A program made the position numbers and the translations under genes. Below, piece by piece: positions 8,556 to 16,780 of a stretch of DNA of 64,000 bases. Under the pieces are notes generated by a model that ran no database searches, had not been told where the DNA came from, and saw only the letters and a list, made by a program, of their open reading frames with translations. Source of the DNA: Bacillus sp. PAMC26568 (lineage in GTDB: Bacteria; Bacillota; Bacilli; Bacillales; Bacillaceae); NCBI RefSeq assembly GCF_014235785.1, contig NZ_CP060137.1, positions 682,001-746,000 of the forward strand. Reading direction: 5' to 3'. The stretch's first letter is position 1, and every line of letters starts with the position of its first letter.

Positions 8556-10544
8556 ATGGAAAGTGTACAGCAAAAAAGAGGAATGACAGCTGAGGATTTG
8601 TATAATCTGAAATCTGTCAATGATCCGCAGTTATCACCTTGCGGGAAAAAAACAGTGTACGTTCAAACGTCTATTCATGGTGAAAAGCATCAATACATAG
8701 CGAATCTATTTATTGCAGACTTAGAAAAGAATACGTCCATTCAATGGACATATGGTGAAGACAGAAATACATATCCAAGATGGTCACCTGATGGCAGCAA
8801 AATTGCTTTTCTATCAAATCGCAATGGGAAGAGTCAGCTATTTGTCATGTCAGCATCAGGCGGGGAAGCGAAAGCACTGACAAAGGACCATATAGCTGTT
8901 TCTCAACCTGTGTGGAGTCCTGATGGAAATCAGCTGTTAGTATCTCTTTCTTTGGCGCCTTCAGACACATTGGAAGAAAAAGAGAAAGATGAAAAGAAAC
9001 AGCCAGAGCCGCTCGTGGTCGAGGATATGAGATACAAGTCCGATGCAGCAGGATTTGTAAAGAATTCCAAAAATCAGCTTGCGATTGTCGATGTGAAGAC
9101 GGGGGATCTGGAGCTAATCGGTTCAAGGGAATTTGATTATAATGATGGCGCCTGGTCACCAGACGGGAAATCAATAGCATTTACTTCAAATATGACAGAT
9201 GAACCAGATTTTACACTAATCTCCGATGTCTTTATTTTATCTTTAGAAAATCAAGAACAAAAGAAGCTTACAAACAGCAATGGTTTTTTCGGAAACCTGT
9301 CCTGGTCTCCTGATGGAAAATTTCTTGCATTTCTAGGTCATGAAAAAGAATACCAGAGTGCAACCTTCTCAAAAATTTGGCTGTATAAGACTGAGGCTGA
9401 AGAGCTGGCTTGTTATTCGTCAGAATGGGATGTTCATATCAGTGATGCGGTAGTTGCCGATTTTATTTCTGGCAGTGTGTATCCTGGACTTATTTGGACT
9501 GAAGACAGCCAAGGATTTTACTTCATTCTAGCGGATCAAGGAAATACAGGTGTGTATTATGGATCACTTGAGGGACAAACTCTCCCTGTAAGATTTGAAA
9601 ACGAGCATGTGTATGGCTTAACCATTCATCCTGGCACCCATACAGCCGTACTCGGAATCAGCCGTCCTGACCATCCGGGGGATTTATATTTCTTTGACTT
9701 CAGCACTGGAGGAAGCCGTCAGATCACAGATGTAAACAAAGAGTTTTTAAGGGAAATTGAACTTGCTGTACCAGAAACAATTGAATGGACAGCAGAAGAT
9801 GGTTTAGCACTGCATGGATGGATCATGAAGCCTGTCGGATTTAAGAATGGAGAAAAATATCCGCTTGTTCTTGAGATTCATGGCGGTCCTCATGCGATGT
9901 ATGCAAATACTTATTTTCATGAGTTTCAAATGCTTGCTGCAAGCGGCAAAGCCGTCCTTTATACAAACCCGCGCGGAAGCCATGGATATGGACAGCATTT
10001 TGTTGATCAGGTTCGAGGGGATTACGGAGGAAGTGACTATACTGATCTAATGAGTGCGGTTGATTATGCGCTTGAAACTTATGATTATATCGATAAAGAG
10101 AGATTAGGTGTAACAGGCGGCAGCTATGGCGGATTTATGACAAATTGGATTGTGGGGCATACAAATCGGTTTAAAGCCGCTGTGACACAGCGCTCAATCA
10201 GCAACTGGATCAGCTTTTACGGTGTAAGTGACATCGGCTATTATTTTACTGAGTGGGAAATCGGTGGCGATTTGAATAATGATTTTGACAAGCTGTGGCA
10301 TCACTCCCCATTAAAATATGTCACAAACGTAGAGACACCGCTCCTCATTTTGCACGGAGAAAAAGATTACCGCTGCCCGGTAGAGCAGGCTGAGCAATTA
10401 TATATTGCTTTAAAACGATTGAAAAAAGAAACAAAATTCGTCCGTTTTCCAAAAGCGAATCATGAATTATCGCGAAGCGGCCATCCAAAGCTTCGGATTG
10501 ACCGTTTAAATCATATTAAAAATTGGTTTAATGAGTATCTGTAA
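8556..10544 (+). CDS. yuxL: S9-family peptidase YuxL (acylaminoacyl/prolyl oligopeptidase type)
   Basis: A 662-aa cytosolic serine peptidase with a two-part layout: residues about 1-390 form a beta-propeller with repeated WSPDG(S/N/K) blades (TolB/PD40-like), and residues about 410-662 form an alpha/beta hydrolase. The catalytic triad fits S523 in GGSYGG, D604 in HGEKDYRCP and H636 in KANHELSR. No signal peptide is seen. The neighbour thrB is the same as in B. subtilis. Known of the family: removal of short or N-acylated peptides. The exact substrate is unknown. The ribosome site is weak (GCGTGGTG), and a second ATG in another frame lies 5 bp upstream. Confidence 0.93.
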   Translation: MESVQQKRGMTAEDLYNLKSVNDPQLSPCGKKTVYVQTSIHGEKHQYIANLFIADLEKNTSIQWTYGEDRNTYPRWSPDGSKIAFLSNRNGKSQLFVMSASGGEAKALTKDHIAVSQPVWSPDGNQLLVSLSLAPSDTLEEKEKDEKKQPEPLVVEDMRYKSDAAGFVKNSKNQLAIVDVKTGDLELIGSREFDYNDGAWSPDGKSIAFTSNMTDEPDFTLISDVFILSLENQEQKKLTNSNGFFGNLSWSPDGKFLAFLGHEKEYQSATFSKIWLYKTEAEELACYSSEWDVHISDAVVADFISGSVYPGLIWTEDSQGFYFILADQGNTGVYYGSLEGQTLPVRFENEHVYGLTIHPGTHTAVLGISRPDHPGDLYFFDFSTGGSRQITDVNKEFLREIELAVPETIEWTAEDGLALHGWIMKPVGFKNGEKYPLVLEIHGGPHAMYANTYFHEFQMLAASGKAVLYTNPRGSHGYGQHFVDQVRGDYGGSDYTDLMSAVDYALETYDYIDKERLGVTGGSYGGFMTNWIVGHTNRFKAAVTQRSISNWISFYGVSDIGYYFTEWEIGGDLNNDFDKLWHHSPLKYVTNVETPLLILHGEKDYRCPVEQAEQLYIALKRLKKETKFVRFPKANHELSRSGHPKLRIDRLNHIKNWFNEYL

Positions 10545-10550
10545 ATACAA

Positions 10551-10582
10551 AAAAAGATGGTGAGCCTGCTCACCATCTTTTG
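10551..10582. terminator. Bidirectional terminator between yuxL and yutI
   Basis: Stem AAAAGATGGTGAG and its complement with a CCTG loop, A-run before and T-run after. It serves the convergent genes yuxL and yutI. Confidence 0.92.
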
Positions 10583-10589
10583 CATTTCA

Positions 10590-10829
10590 TTAAAATACTT
10601 GTTCTACTTCAACTACACCAGGAACTTCTTCAAGAAGGGCACGTTCAATCCCTGCTTTAAGTGTAATTGTTGAACTTGGGCAGCTTCCGCAAGCCCCTAA
10701 AAGACGCAATTTTACAATACCGTCTTCTACATCTACGAGTTCACAATCCCCGCCGTCGCGAAGCAAGAATGGGCGCAATTTATCTAATACTTCCTGTACT
10801 TGTTCTACCATTTGAGTTTCTGTTGTCAA
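10590..10829 (-). CDS. yutI: NifU-like Fe-S scaffold protein YutI
   Basis: A 79-aa protein consisting only of the NifU C-terminal (Nfu) domain, with the cluster-binding motif CGSCPSS near residue 47. Known of the family: it holds a 4Fe-4S cluster and passes it to target enzymes. The start is TTG at 10829 with AAGGAGTCG about 9 bp upstream. An ATG six codons further in has no comparable site. It lies divergently from yuzD and close to other redox genes (yutJ, yuzB, yutM). Confidence 0.95.
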   Translation of the reverse strand: MTTETQMVEQVQEVLDKLRPFLLRDGGDCELVDVEDGIVKLRLLGACGSCPSSTITLKAGIERALLEEVPGVVEVEQVF

Positions 10830-11030
10830 CCTGATCGACTCCTTCCTTATCCTTCTATTATATTCAAAAAACAGCCGGAAATCTATTCATATGATTGAAG
10901 TAATATCTGTTAATGCCATTATTTTAACATATTCTGCACTGAATAAAAATGGATACTTTCTACATTGAAATTTTCATGGAAAAAAAGCGTTTTCTCCCTT
11001 ACAATTGAAGATAAGAACAGGGGGGATACG

Positions 11031-11357
11031 ATGATCAAACAAGTGGAAGTCTGTGTTTATGGAGCAGAGGTGCTGTGTCCAAGCTGTGTGAATCTCCCAT
11101 CATCAAAAGAAACGTGTGAGTGGCTGGAAGCAGCGCTCAGAAGAAAATTCCCGCAGCAGCAGTTTAAAATAGAGTATGTGGATGTGTTTTTGCCGCAGCA
11201 TGATTTGGAAAAGAAGGATTTTTCCGAAAAAGTTGTAAATGAAGAGTATTTTTATCCTTTGGTCGTAATTGAAGGAGTTGTAGTAGGCGAAGGGAATCCT
11301 AAATTAAAAACGATTTATGCGGAAATGGAGAAGCATGGCTACGTTTCTGCATCATAA
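11031..11357 (+). CDS. yuzD: YuzD, thioredoxin-like DUF1462 protein
   Basis: A 108-aa protein matching B. subtilis YuzD. The N-terminus VEVCVYGAEVLCPSC carries a CPSC pair (residues about 17-20) at the place of a thioredoxin active site, and YFYPLVVIEGVVVGEG follows, typical of the small thioredoxin fold. ATG 11031 is chosen because GGGGGGAT lies 4-9 bp upstream. An upstream in-frame extension to 10965 has no ribosome site and an unrelated composition. The position between yutI and yutJ suggests a redox or Fe-S role, but none is proven for the family. Confidence 0.9.
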   Translation: MIKQVEVCVYGAEVLCPSCVNLPSSKETCEWLEAALRRKFPQQQFKIEYVDVFLPQHDLEKKDFSEKVVNEEYFYPLVVIEGVVVGEGNPKLKTIYAEMEKHGYVSAS

Positions 11358-11393
11358 AAACAGCGAGGTGCTAAGAGCTTCGCTGTTTTTTCT
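11356..11393 (+). terminator. Terminator after yuzD
   Basis: Stem AAAAACAGCGA / TCGCTGTTTTT, starting at the stop codon and ending in T-rich sequence. Confidence 0.85.
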
Positions 11394-11403
11394 TGTTAAT
11401 TAC

Positions 11404-11595
11404 TAGGATAGCTTAGGGTTCCAAAAAGCTGTCAGTGAGGTACTAAAAAAATTCTTCCGGGGTGTTAAATAATATTTGGTCCACCAACCAATATTTTAAG
11501 AATCCCATCTGAATGGTACGTACCCTGGAAATCGGAAAAAGTGAAATCCATGTCCCCATTCAAGCGGAATGGTGCCCAAAAAACGGGGAAAAGCC
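11404..11595. repeat. Dispersed intergenic repeat, copy 1 (partner at 34562-34770)
   Basis: About 190 bp that align over their whole length with 34562-34770. Shared blocks in order are GGGTTCCA, AAGCT, TTCTTCCG(A/G)GGTG, CCAAC(A), AATC..CATC, GAATGGT, CCTGGAAA, CGG.AAAAG.GAAATCCA.GT and CCCCAT. It ends with a worn second copy of the GAATGGTGCCC unit. It fills the space between convergent yuzD and yutJ, each of which has its own terminator. Confidence 0.75.
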
Positions 11596-11600
11596 ACAGA

Positions 11601-11628
11601 GAAAACCACCCGTTATCACGGGTGGTCT
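11601..11628 (-). terminator. Terminator after yutJ
   Basis: Stem ACCACCCG / CGGGTGGT followed by TTTTC on the minus strand, next to the yutJ stop. Confidence 0.85.
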
Positions 11629-11629
11629 T

Positions 11630-12697
11630 TCATCCATTATGATACTTATACATCCACAGAATCCCTGATTTAAGCAAACGAGGGACACGTCCAATTAACG
11701 GGCGGTCATTAACAAGGCCAAAGCCATGTTTCTTTCCTAAAGATCCAAGCACGCCTTTAAGCTTGAAGGCAGGGAAATCTTCAGGCAATTCTTCGCCATT
11801 CCACTTTTTGAGCAATACTTGAACGATTTGTTCAGCCTGTGCCTCTGCCAGCTGTGCACTAGGTGCGTGAGGAAGACTTGCACAGTCTCCAACAACAAAT
11901 GCGTCTTCATAATGAGGAAGGTGGTGCTGTTTCGTAAGTACAACACGTCCCTGAGGATCTTTATTGACAGGCAAATCTCTTACCACTTTATTTGGCTGAA
12001 TTCCAGCTGTCCAAACGATTGCATCAAAAGTAACAGGCTCGTCATGGTTATAAAGAACATGCTGTTCCACTTTCGTCACATTGGCACTGTTAATAATTTT
12101 AACACCATGATCTTCAAACCAGCCTTGAACATATTTGCTTAAACGCTCAGGGAAGCTTGATAAAATGTTTTTGCCGCGATCATATAATGTGATCTTAAGG
12201 TCTTTTCGGCTTTCTCTCAGTTCACTTGCAAGCTCTACCCCGCTGAGTCCTGCGCCAACGATTGCAACAGAAGCGCCGCCGCTGAGATTATTCAAAAGCT
12301 GATACGTTTCCCTTGATTGATCAATGGTTTGAATGCTGTACGTATACTCATCTGCACCAGGAACATTATGATACTTGTCCTCGCAGCCTAATCCAATAAT
12401 AAGATCATCATATGAAATCGGTTCCTGATTGCTAAGATGAACCTTTTTTTCTTCGAGATCGACGGAAGTAATTTCGCCATATGTCACGTTCAGACGCTCA
12501 TGTTCTGGAAAATCAACGCGAATGTGATGGTCTGAAATCGTTCCCGCAGCCAGCGCGTAATACTCCGTTTTTAGACAATGGTAGGGATTTTTATCTATGA
12601 GTGTAATTTGCACATCTTCAGGCAGCTGACTTGGAAGAAGTCGATGAAGGACGCGCATGCCGCCGTATCCACCGCCAAGAATTACTAAGTTCTTCAT
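11630..12697 (-). CDS. yutJ: NADH dehydrogenase-like flavoprotein YutJ
   Basis: A 355-aa protein of the type II NADH:quinone oxidoreductase family. The FAD motif is at the N-terminus (VILGGGYGGMRVL), the NAD(P)H motif SVAIVGAGLSGVELA is near residue 145, and the late FAD motif FVVGDCAS is near residue 268. It is shorter than the Ndh-type paralogue at 21219 and lacks a clear C-terminal membrane-anchoring helix. The start is ATG with AAAAAGGGGAATC upstream. It probably moves electrons from NADH to a quinone or another acceptor. The true substrate of YutJ is not known to me. Confidence 0.9.
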   Translation of the reverse strand: MKNLVILGGGYGGMRVLHRLLPSQLPEDVQITLIDKNPYHCLKTEYYALAAGTISDHHIRVDFPEHERLNVTYGEITSVDLEEKKVHLSNQEPISYDDLIIGLGCEDKYHNVPGADEYTYSIQTIDQSRETYQLLNNLSGGASVAIVGAGLSGVELASELRESRKDLKITLYDRGKNILSSFPERLSKYVQGWFEDHGVKIINSANVTKVEQHVLYNHDEPVTFDAIVWTAGIQPNKVVRDLPVNKDPQGRVVLTKQHHLPHYEDAFVVGDCASLPHAPSAQLAEAQAEQIVQVLLKKWNGEELPEDFPAFKLKGVLGSLGKKHGFGLVNDRPLIGRVPRLLKSGILWMYKYHNG

Positions 12698-12920
12698 TGC
12701 AGATTCCCCTTTTTTCTCCTCTTATAGTGAGTTATATTTCTTATATATAGGTAAAATAATTCGTAAGAAAACCTTTGCAATATGCCATATAAAAGTATAA
12801 CGAATTTGATAGTAAACCACAATATGTTATGAAAAAGTCATCCATTATTCTATTATGCTTCCCAATAGTAAATCACTTTGCGGATATTTATGAAAAAAGT
12901 ATAACATAAAACGTTATTTA

Positions 12921-12950
12921 TTGACGATAGGACATAGAAAGAGGTAGCAT
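12921..12950 (+). promoter_or_regulatory. Candidate promoter of yuzB
   Basis: TTGACG (12921-12926) and TAGCAT (12945-12950) with an 18-bp spacer. The inverted repeat ATAAC / GTTAT lies just before the -35. Confidence 0.45.
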
Positions 12951-12977
12951 AGGAATGCAGGTGTGAGGTGATGAAGT

Positions 12978-13214
12978 TTGAAACCAATAATAGAATTTTG
13001 TATTAGCAATTTAGCGAACGGTTCACAAGCTGCTTTGGAAAAGTTAGAAAAGGATCCTAATCTGGACATTATTGAATACGGATGTCTCGGATATTGCGGA
13101 AAATGCTATGCTTCTCTTTACGCCCTTGTAAACGGTGAAATTGTAACTGGGGAATCATCTGAAGAGTTAGTTAAAAACATATATAATTATTTGGATGAGA
13201 ATCCTATGTTCTAA
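12978..13214 (+). CDS. yuzB: YuzB, DUF1450 protein
   Basis: A 78-aa protein matching B. subtilis YuzB almost throughout ([28 protein letters not shown] at the end). Cys 8 and the cluster CLGYCGKC (residues about 36-43) resemble a thioredoxin-like 2Fe-2S ferredoxin cysteine set, so metal or cluster binding is plausible but unproven. The start is TTG with GAGGTGATG 5-12 bp before it. It lies divergently from yutJ, as in B. subtilis. Confidence 0.92.
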   Translation: MKPIIEFCISNLANGSQAALEKLEKDPNLDIIEYGCLGYCGKCYASLYALVNGEIVTGESSEELVKNIYNYLDENPMF

Positions 13215-13245
13215 AAAAACGCGCACAAATTTGTGCGCGTTTTTA
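13214..13245. terminator. Bidirectional terminator after yuzB
   Basis: A long palindrome AAAAACGCGCACAAA and its complement, with A- and T-runs on both sides. On the minus strand it would also end transcripts from the DUF2225 gene after they cross the repeat at 13266-13378. Confidence 0.93.
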
Positions 13246-13265
13246 TTTAGAAGATATAAAATATT

Positions 13266-13378
13266 GAGCATTGATGGCGAGCGGATTCGCCCAACTCCGC
13301 AGGAAAAGTCAAAACAGGACTTTTCTGCCGGATTCTCACCTATCATGCCTGCGCTAAACGGCGCTTGCGCTATTCTAA
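13266..13378 (-). repeat. 3'-end repeat element, copy 1 (partner at 39549-39666)
   Basis: About 113 bp aligning with 39549-39666. Shared stretches are GCATTGAT.GCG.GCGGA.TCGCCCAACTCC, AAAAGTCA, GGACTTTT.TGCCGGATTCT, CCTGCGCTA, and CGGCGCTTGCGCT near the end. It lies between the stop of the minus-strand DUF2225 gene (10 bp away) and a terminator, so it is probably transcribed as part of that gene's 3' UTR. AAAAGTC / GACTTTT can pair within it. Confidence 0.8.
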
Positions 13379-13387
13379 CGTTATTAC

Positions 13388-14086
13388 TTATCCGATTGAA
13401 CAGCTCTGTTTCAGCTGTCTCATTTCATGCCAGCGGTCTTTAGCCATTTCGACGATTGCTTTTTCTTTCGTCTTCTGCTGCATTTCAATGACTTTGGAAA
13501 AATATCGAACGGCTTGGGATTCGAGATTTGTTCTTCTGCTAAGCTCTCCTATTAAGTAAAGAATTTTCGTTTCCGTAAGATGGGTTCCGTAAAAATCATC
13601 GTTTATATAAGAAGAGATATATTCTTCTAAAGCTAACTTAACGAAACGTTCTTCCTGCAATTTCATCTTATAAGTTCTGTAAATCCAGGCGAGTCTTAAA
13701 TAAAGTCCTGCCATTGTTACATGTTTCTCTCTTTTAAGGACGCCTGAATAAATGGCGAGCTTGTATGTGTGAATGGCCTCTTTGACATTTCGTTTAGATC
13801 CGTAATGGAGGCTGCCCCAATTGGCTCTAATTTTTTCATTGATGACCTCAGCTGTCCGAGGAGGGAAAAGTGGGGAGAATTCATCTGACATGGAATAGCC
13901 GCATGATGGACATACACATACATAGTACAGAAGCGGACTATATTCGCTGTGACTATAATAAGAACAGAAGTCGCTGTCATGACTGATTGCACGGATGTAG
14001 CTGCTTTTAATTTTTTTAGTAGTATATGTATGCTTGCAAATAGGACAGTTAATTTCTTTATCATATAAATAATCGATCTTAGTCAT
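13388..14086 (-). CDS. DUF2225 protein with N-terminal zinc-binding-like cysteines
   Basis: A 232-aa protein of the DUF2225 family. The N-terminus carries two CxxC pairs, CPIC (about residue 14) and CPSC (about residue 60), a likely zinc site. The rest is helical with TPR-like character (YLRLAWIYRTYKM, YFSKVIEMQQK). The ATG at 14086 (MTKIDYLYD) is chosen because AAGGAGTTAT lies 4-10 bp before it. A 17-codon upstream extension has no site. The function is unknown. Next to it on the plus strand lies dapF, transcribed divergently. Confidence 0.85.
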   Translation of the reverse strand: MTKIDYLYDKEINCPICKHTYTTKKIKSSYIRAISHDSDFCSYYSHSEYSPLLYYVCVCPSCGYSMSDEFSPLFPPRTAEVINEKIRANWGSLHYGSKRNVKEAIHTYKLAIYSGVLKREKHVTMAGLYLRLAWIYRTYKMKLQEERFVKLALEEYISSYINDDFYGTHLTETKILYLIGELSRRTNLESQAVRYFSKVIEMQQKTKEKAIVEMAKDRWHEMRQLKQSCSIG

Positions 14087-14223
14087 TGGAATAACTCCTT
14101 CCAAACGAACGGGTATATTGTATGATAATGATACCATAAAATAGGTATAAAGTATTATATATTTCTGCTTGTATAACAGAAACTTATGTGAAGCAACCTA
14201 AGGGCATACAACTAGATCCACGA

Positions 14224-14261
14224 ATAAAAGCTCCCTGCACAAAATCAGGGAGCTTTTATTA
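14224..14261. terminator. Orphan terminator-like hairpin upstream of dapF
   Basis: Stem ATAAAAGCTCCCTG / CAGGGAGCTTTTAT. No gene ends just upstream on either strand (14087-14342 has no supported ORF). It may be a relic of a lost gene, an attenuator-like element of dapF, or the end of an unseen small RNA. Confidence 0.7.
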
Positions 14262-14342
14262 TCTATAACAAACGGGGGATATTTCTATTGTGCTCCTGTT
14301 TCCAGCATTTTATACTTATAAAAAGAAAAAAAGAGGGAGACC

Positions 14343-15209
14343 ATGATGAAACAATTTCAATTTACAAAAATGCATGCATTGGGAAACAATTATATATATG
14401 TAAATATGTTTAAAGAACAGATTGAAGAAGAGGAGCTTCCACAGCTTGCAAGAGAAGTATCCAATGTTTATACAGGTATCGGTTCTGATGGCCTTATTTT
14501 AATCTGTCCCTCTGATAACGCTCCTGTTAAAATGAGAATTTTCAACAGTGATGGCTCGGAAGGCAAAAACTGCGGAAATGGACTTCGTTGTGTGGCAAAA
14601 TATGCATTTGAGAATAAACTGACAGATGAGAAAGAATTTGCAATTGAAACACTTTCCGGTCTTGTTCATGCAAAACTGACAGTTGCAGATGATAAAGTGA
14701 AAAGTGTGACCATTGATATGGGACAGCCAAAGCTTCATCGCAGTGAAATCCCAATGCAAGGCACTCCTGACGCAAAAGTAATAAATGAACAGCTAGAATT
14801 TGATGGCCAGGCATATCGTGCAACAGCTGTCTCAATGGGAAATCCACATCTCATTTTCTACGTGGACAGCATTGAAGAAGCGCCAGTGCTAACGTTAGGT
14901 CCAAGAGTAGAGAAAGATCCTCTTTTTCCAGAAAGTATAAATGTTGAGTTTGTGGAAGTTACAGCCGAAAACGATATTCAATTTAGAGTATGGGAGAGAG
15001 GTTCAGGCGTCACACAAGCTTGCGGTACAGGAGCATGTGCAGCTGTAGTCTCATCTGTTCTGAATGGACATACGAAACGCGGAGTGGATACAACTGTCCA
15101 TTTAGCAGGGGGCGACCTTCTCATTAATTGGACAGAACAGGGAAATGTCATGATGACAGGTCCGGCAGAAGTCATTTGTACAGGCACTTATTTTTATGAT
15201 AAAGAGTAA
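14343..15209 (+). CDS. dapF: Diaminopimelate epimerase
   Basis: A 288-aa enzyme that interconverts LL- and meso-diaminopimelate for lysine and peptidoglycan. Both catalytic cysteines are present, C77 in KNCGNGLRC and C227 in QACGTGACA, in the two mirror-like halves of the fold. The N-terminus [14 protein letters not shown] is the family signature region. The start could be ATG 14343 or 14346, with AGAGGGAG upstream. It matches B. subtilis DapF (YutL) in order and context, followed by yutM. Confidence 0.97.
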   Translation: MMKQFQFTKMHALGNNYIYVNMFKEQIEEEELPQLAREVSNVYTGIGSDGLILICPSDNAPVKMRIFNSDGSEGKNCGNGLRCVAKYAFENKLTDEKEFAIETLSGLVHAKLTVADDKVKSVTIDMGQPKLHRSEIPMQGTPDAKVINEQLEFDGQAYRATAVSMGNPHLIFYVDSIEEAPVLTLGPRVEKDPLFPESINVEFVEVTAENDIQFRVWERGSGVTQACGTGACAAVVSSVLNGHTKRGVDTTVHLAGGDLLINWTEQGNVMMTGPAEVICTGTYFYDKE

Positions 15210-15290
15210 GTGTGTTTATTTGAGTGTTCCTTTTAGAAAAGGTATACTTATCATATAGCCTTTGGACATTGGCAAAGGAGGAATCAGAAA

Positions 15291-15653
15291 ATGAATGATT
15301 TTGTAATAATCACAGAAGCGGCAGCTTATCAGATAAAAGATATGATGAAGGAAAACGGTGAAGAGCAGTCTTTTTTACGTGTTGGCGTAAAGGGCGGCGG
15401 CTGCAGCGGCTTATCTTACGGAATGGGTTTTGAACAAGAACCAAATGATGATGACACTCAGTTTGAAGTTCACGGAATCAATGTGCTTGTTGATAAAGAA
15501 AGCTCTCTCATTCTAAAAGGAACAAAGATTGATTTTAAAGAATCCTTAATGGGCGGCGGATTTACCATTGATAACCCGAATGCAATTGCTTCGTGCGGCT
15601 GCGGTTCATCTTTTAGAACGGCAACGAATACAGGTACTCCTGAAGAGTGCTGA
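15291..15653 (+). CDS. yutM: HesB/IscA-type Fe-S insertion protein YutM
   Basis: A 120-aa A-type Fe-S carrier. The three conserved cysteines are in GGGCSGLSYGMGF (about residue 43) and in ASCGCGSSFR near the C-terminus. AAAGGAGGAATC stands 6 bp before the ATG. Known of the family: it receives Fe-S clusters from a scaffold and delivers them to apoproteins. In B. subtilis it lies next to dapF, as here. The conserved block ends here. Downstream the sequence turns into an accessory patch. Confidence 0.95.
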   Translation: MNDFVIITEAAAYQIKDMMKENGEEQSFLRVGVKGGGCSGLSYGMGFEQEPNDDDTQFEVHGINVLVDKESSLILKGTKIDFKESLMGGGFTIDNPNAIASCGCGSSFRTATNTGTPEEC

Positions 15654-15680
15654 TAAATAATTGTTAAGGGTTAGGCTAGC

Positions 15681-15774
15681 GGTTATGAATTACATGGTAA
15701 TTTTGAGTGAACACAAGCCTTAAATGATGTAATAACAACCCTAAAAGCCTAAAATCAAGGTTGTGAATTACATG
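15681..15774. repeat. Pair of 16-bp direct repeats upstream of integrase remnant
   Basis: GGTTATGAATTACATG (15681-15696) and GGTTGTGAATTACATG (15759-15774) differ at one base and are 78 bp apart. The second lies next to an inverted repeat ACAACC / GGTTGT (15735-15764). Placement just upstream of a tyrosine integrase fragment suggests old recombination or regulatory sites. Confidence 0.55.
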
Positions 15775-15825
15775 CCTTCTCGATAGTTAATGTTCTAAAA
15801 CATAATTATTTGAGGAGGTTTTTTT

Positions 15826-16258
15826 ATGTCTTTAAACAAGAGAGTTAAAAGGAAACCAGTAGGAAAAATGACTAATCAAAAGGACTATCCGAAATTAACA
15901 ATGGAACAAGCGATTGACCTAGTTATTGCGGGGAAAAGTGCAGAGGGATTGAGAGAGAGGACATTAAAAGATTATCGGAAGGATTGGAAGTATTTTGTTA
16001 CTTGGCTTCAAAAGACCTATGAAACTTGAAACGGTAGATGAACTTTCGCCGCAGATTTTTCGGGACTACATTAACTATATAAAATATGATACACCAAAGT
16101 ATGATGGTCATAAATTCATCAAGAGCGAATAAGGTATAGGCTTATCTGAAACAACCATAAATATTCGACTCAGGGTGTATCGTGCTATGTTTAATTTTCT
16201 GGAGCGGGAAGATTTAATTGAAGTTAATCCAATGTCAGGTGTGAGGTTATTATGGTAA
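15826..16258 (+). pseudogene. Tyrosine recombinase/integrase, broken N-terminal half
   Basis: The first 67 codons (to 16029) have a perfect GAGGAGGT ribosome site and encode a core-binding (SAM-like) N-terminus with LTMEQAIDLVIAGKSAEG and TLKDYRKDWKYFVTWL. A shift near 16018 moves the frame to MKLETVDELSPQIFRDYINYI, which meets a stop at about 16130. The same frame resumes with LSETTINIRLRVYRAMFNFL and ends at 16258 after NPMSGVRLLW. The catalytic domain (R..HxxR..Y) is absent. The element is therefore a dead remnant. The intact ribosome site suggests recent decay. Confidence 0.82.
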
Positions 16259-16293
16259 GTCTAGTTGTAGGGTGGGTCTTTTGCTATAGTAGA

Positions 16294-16338
16294 AAGTAGC
16301 TAATTGAGGAGTTGTCTCAATTGGGGCTTACTTTTTTT
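16294..16338 (+). terminator. Terminator after integrase remnant
   Basis: AAGTAGC-TAATTGAG pairs imperfectly with CTCAATTGGGGCTTACTT and is followed by T7. Confidence 0.65.
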
Positions 16339-16488
16339 GTATATGGGAGCGGATGATTGAATATGGGTTCTTAATTAACATCGTTATAAATTAATAAAAC
16401 TGTGATTTTATGAAGAATAAACAATTCCTTTTACTTCCCAACTGATTTAATACCAAGCTAAATTGAAAAGAGATATTAGTTCAAGCAA

Positions 16489-16523
16489 GAAGGTAAGCCT
16501 CGGATAATGGCTTACCTTCTTTG
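16489..16523. terminator. Terminator between integrase remnant and cysteine-rich genes
   Basis: Stem GAAGGTAAGCC / GGCTTACCTTC with a 9-nt loop. It lies at the 3' end of the minus-strand ORF 16557-16709, with no T-run of more than three. Confidence 0.6.
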
Positions 16524-16556
16524 TTCATCTGCTGTTTATTCAAAAAAGTTTCTCTA

Positions 16557-16709
16557 TTATTCGTCTTTGTTTTCTTTTTTATAAGAATCTTTGTTGTTTA
16601 CTTGTCTGTAATTTTCAAAATTTCTAATCATTCGGTGATAGTTTTTGTTCATTTGTAATCTCTTTAAGTCAGTAATAATTCGTTTCCCACCACCACAACC
16701 GCATCCCAT
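16557..16709 (-). CDS. Small Gly/Cys-headed basic protein (50 aa)
   Basis: A 50-codon frame with GGGGGAAG 4-10 bp before its ATG. The product starts MGCGCGGGKRIITDLKRL and continues with a polar, Asn/Lys/Tyr-rich helix. The N-terminal CGC motif and the position 71 bp after a cysteine-rich gene on the same strand suggest that the two work together. Spore-surface proteins of Bacillus often have short Cys-rich ends, but I cannot assign a family. Confidence 0.55.
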   Translation of the reverse strand: MGCGCGGGKRIITDLKRLQMNKNYHRMIRNFENYRQVNNKDSYKKENKDE

Positions 16710-16780
16710 GAACTTCCCCCTTCATCAATTTTATCATCTTTCTTGATATCATATGCCTAGTAATTCTAGTGGGCTTTATA

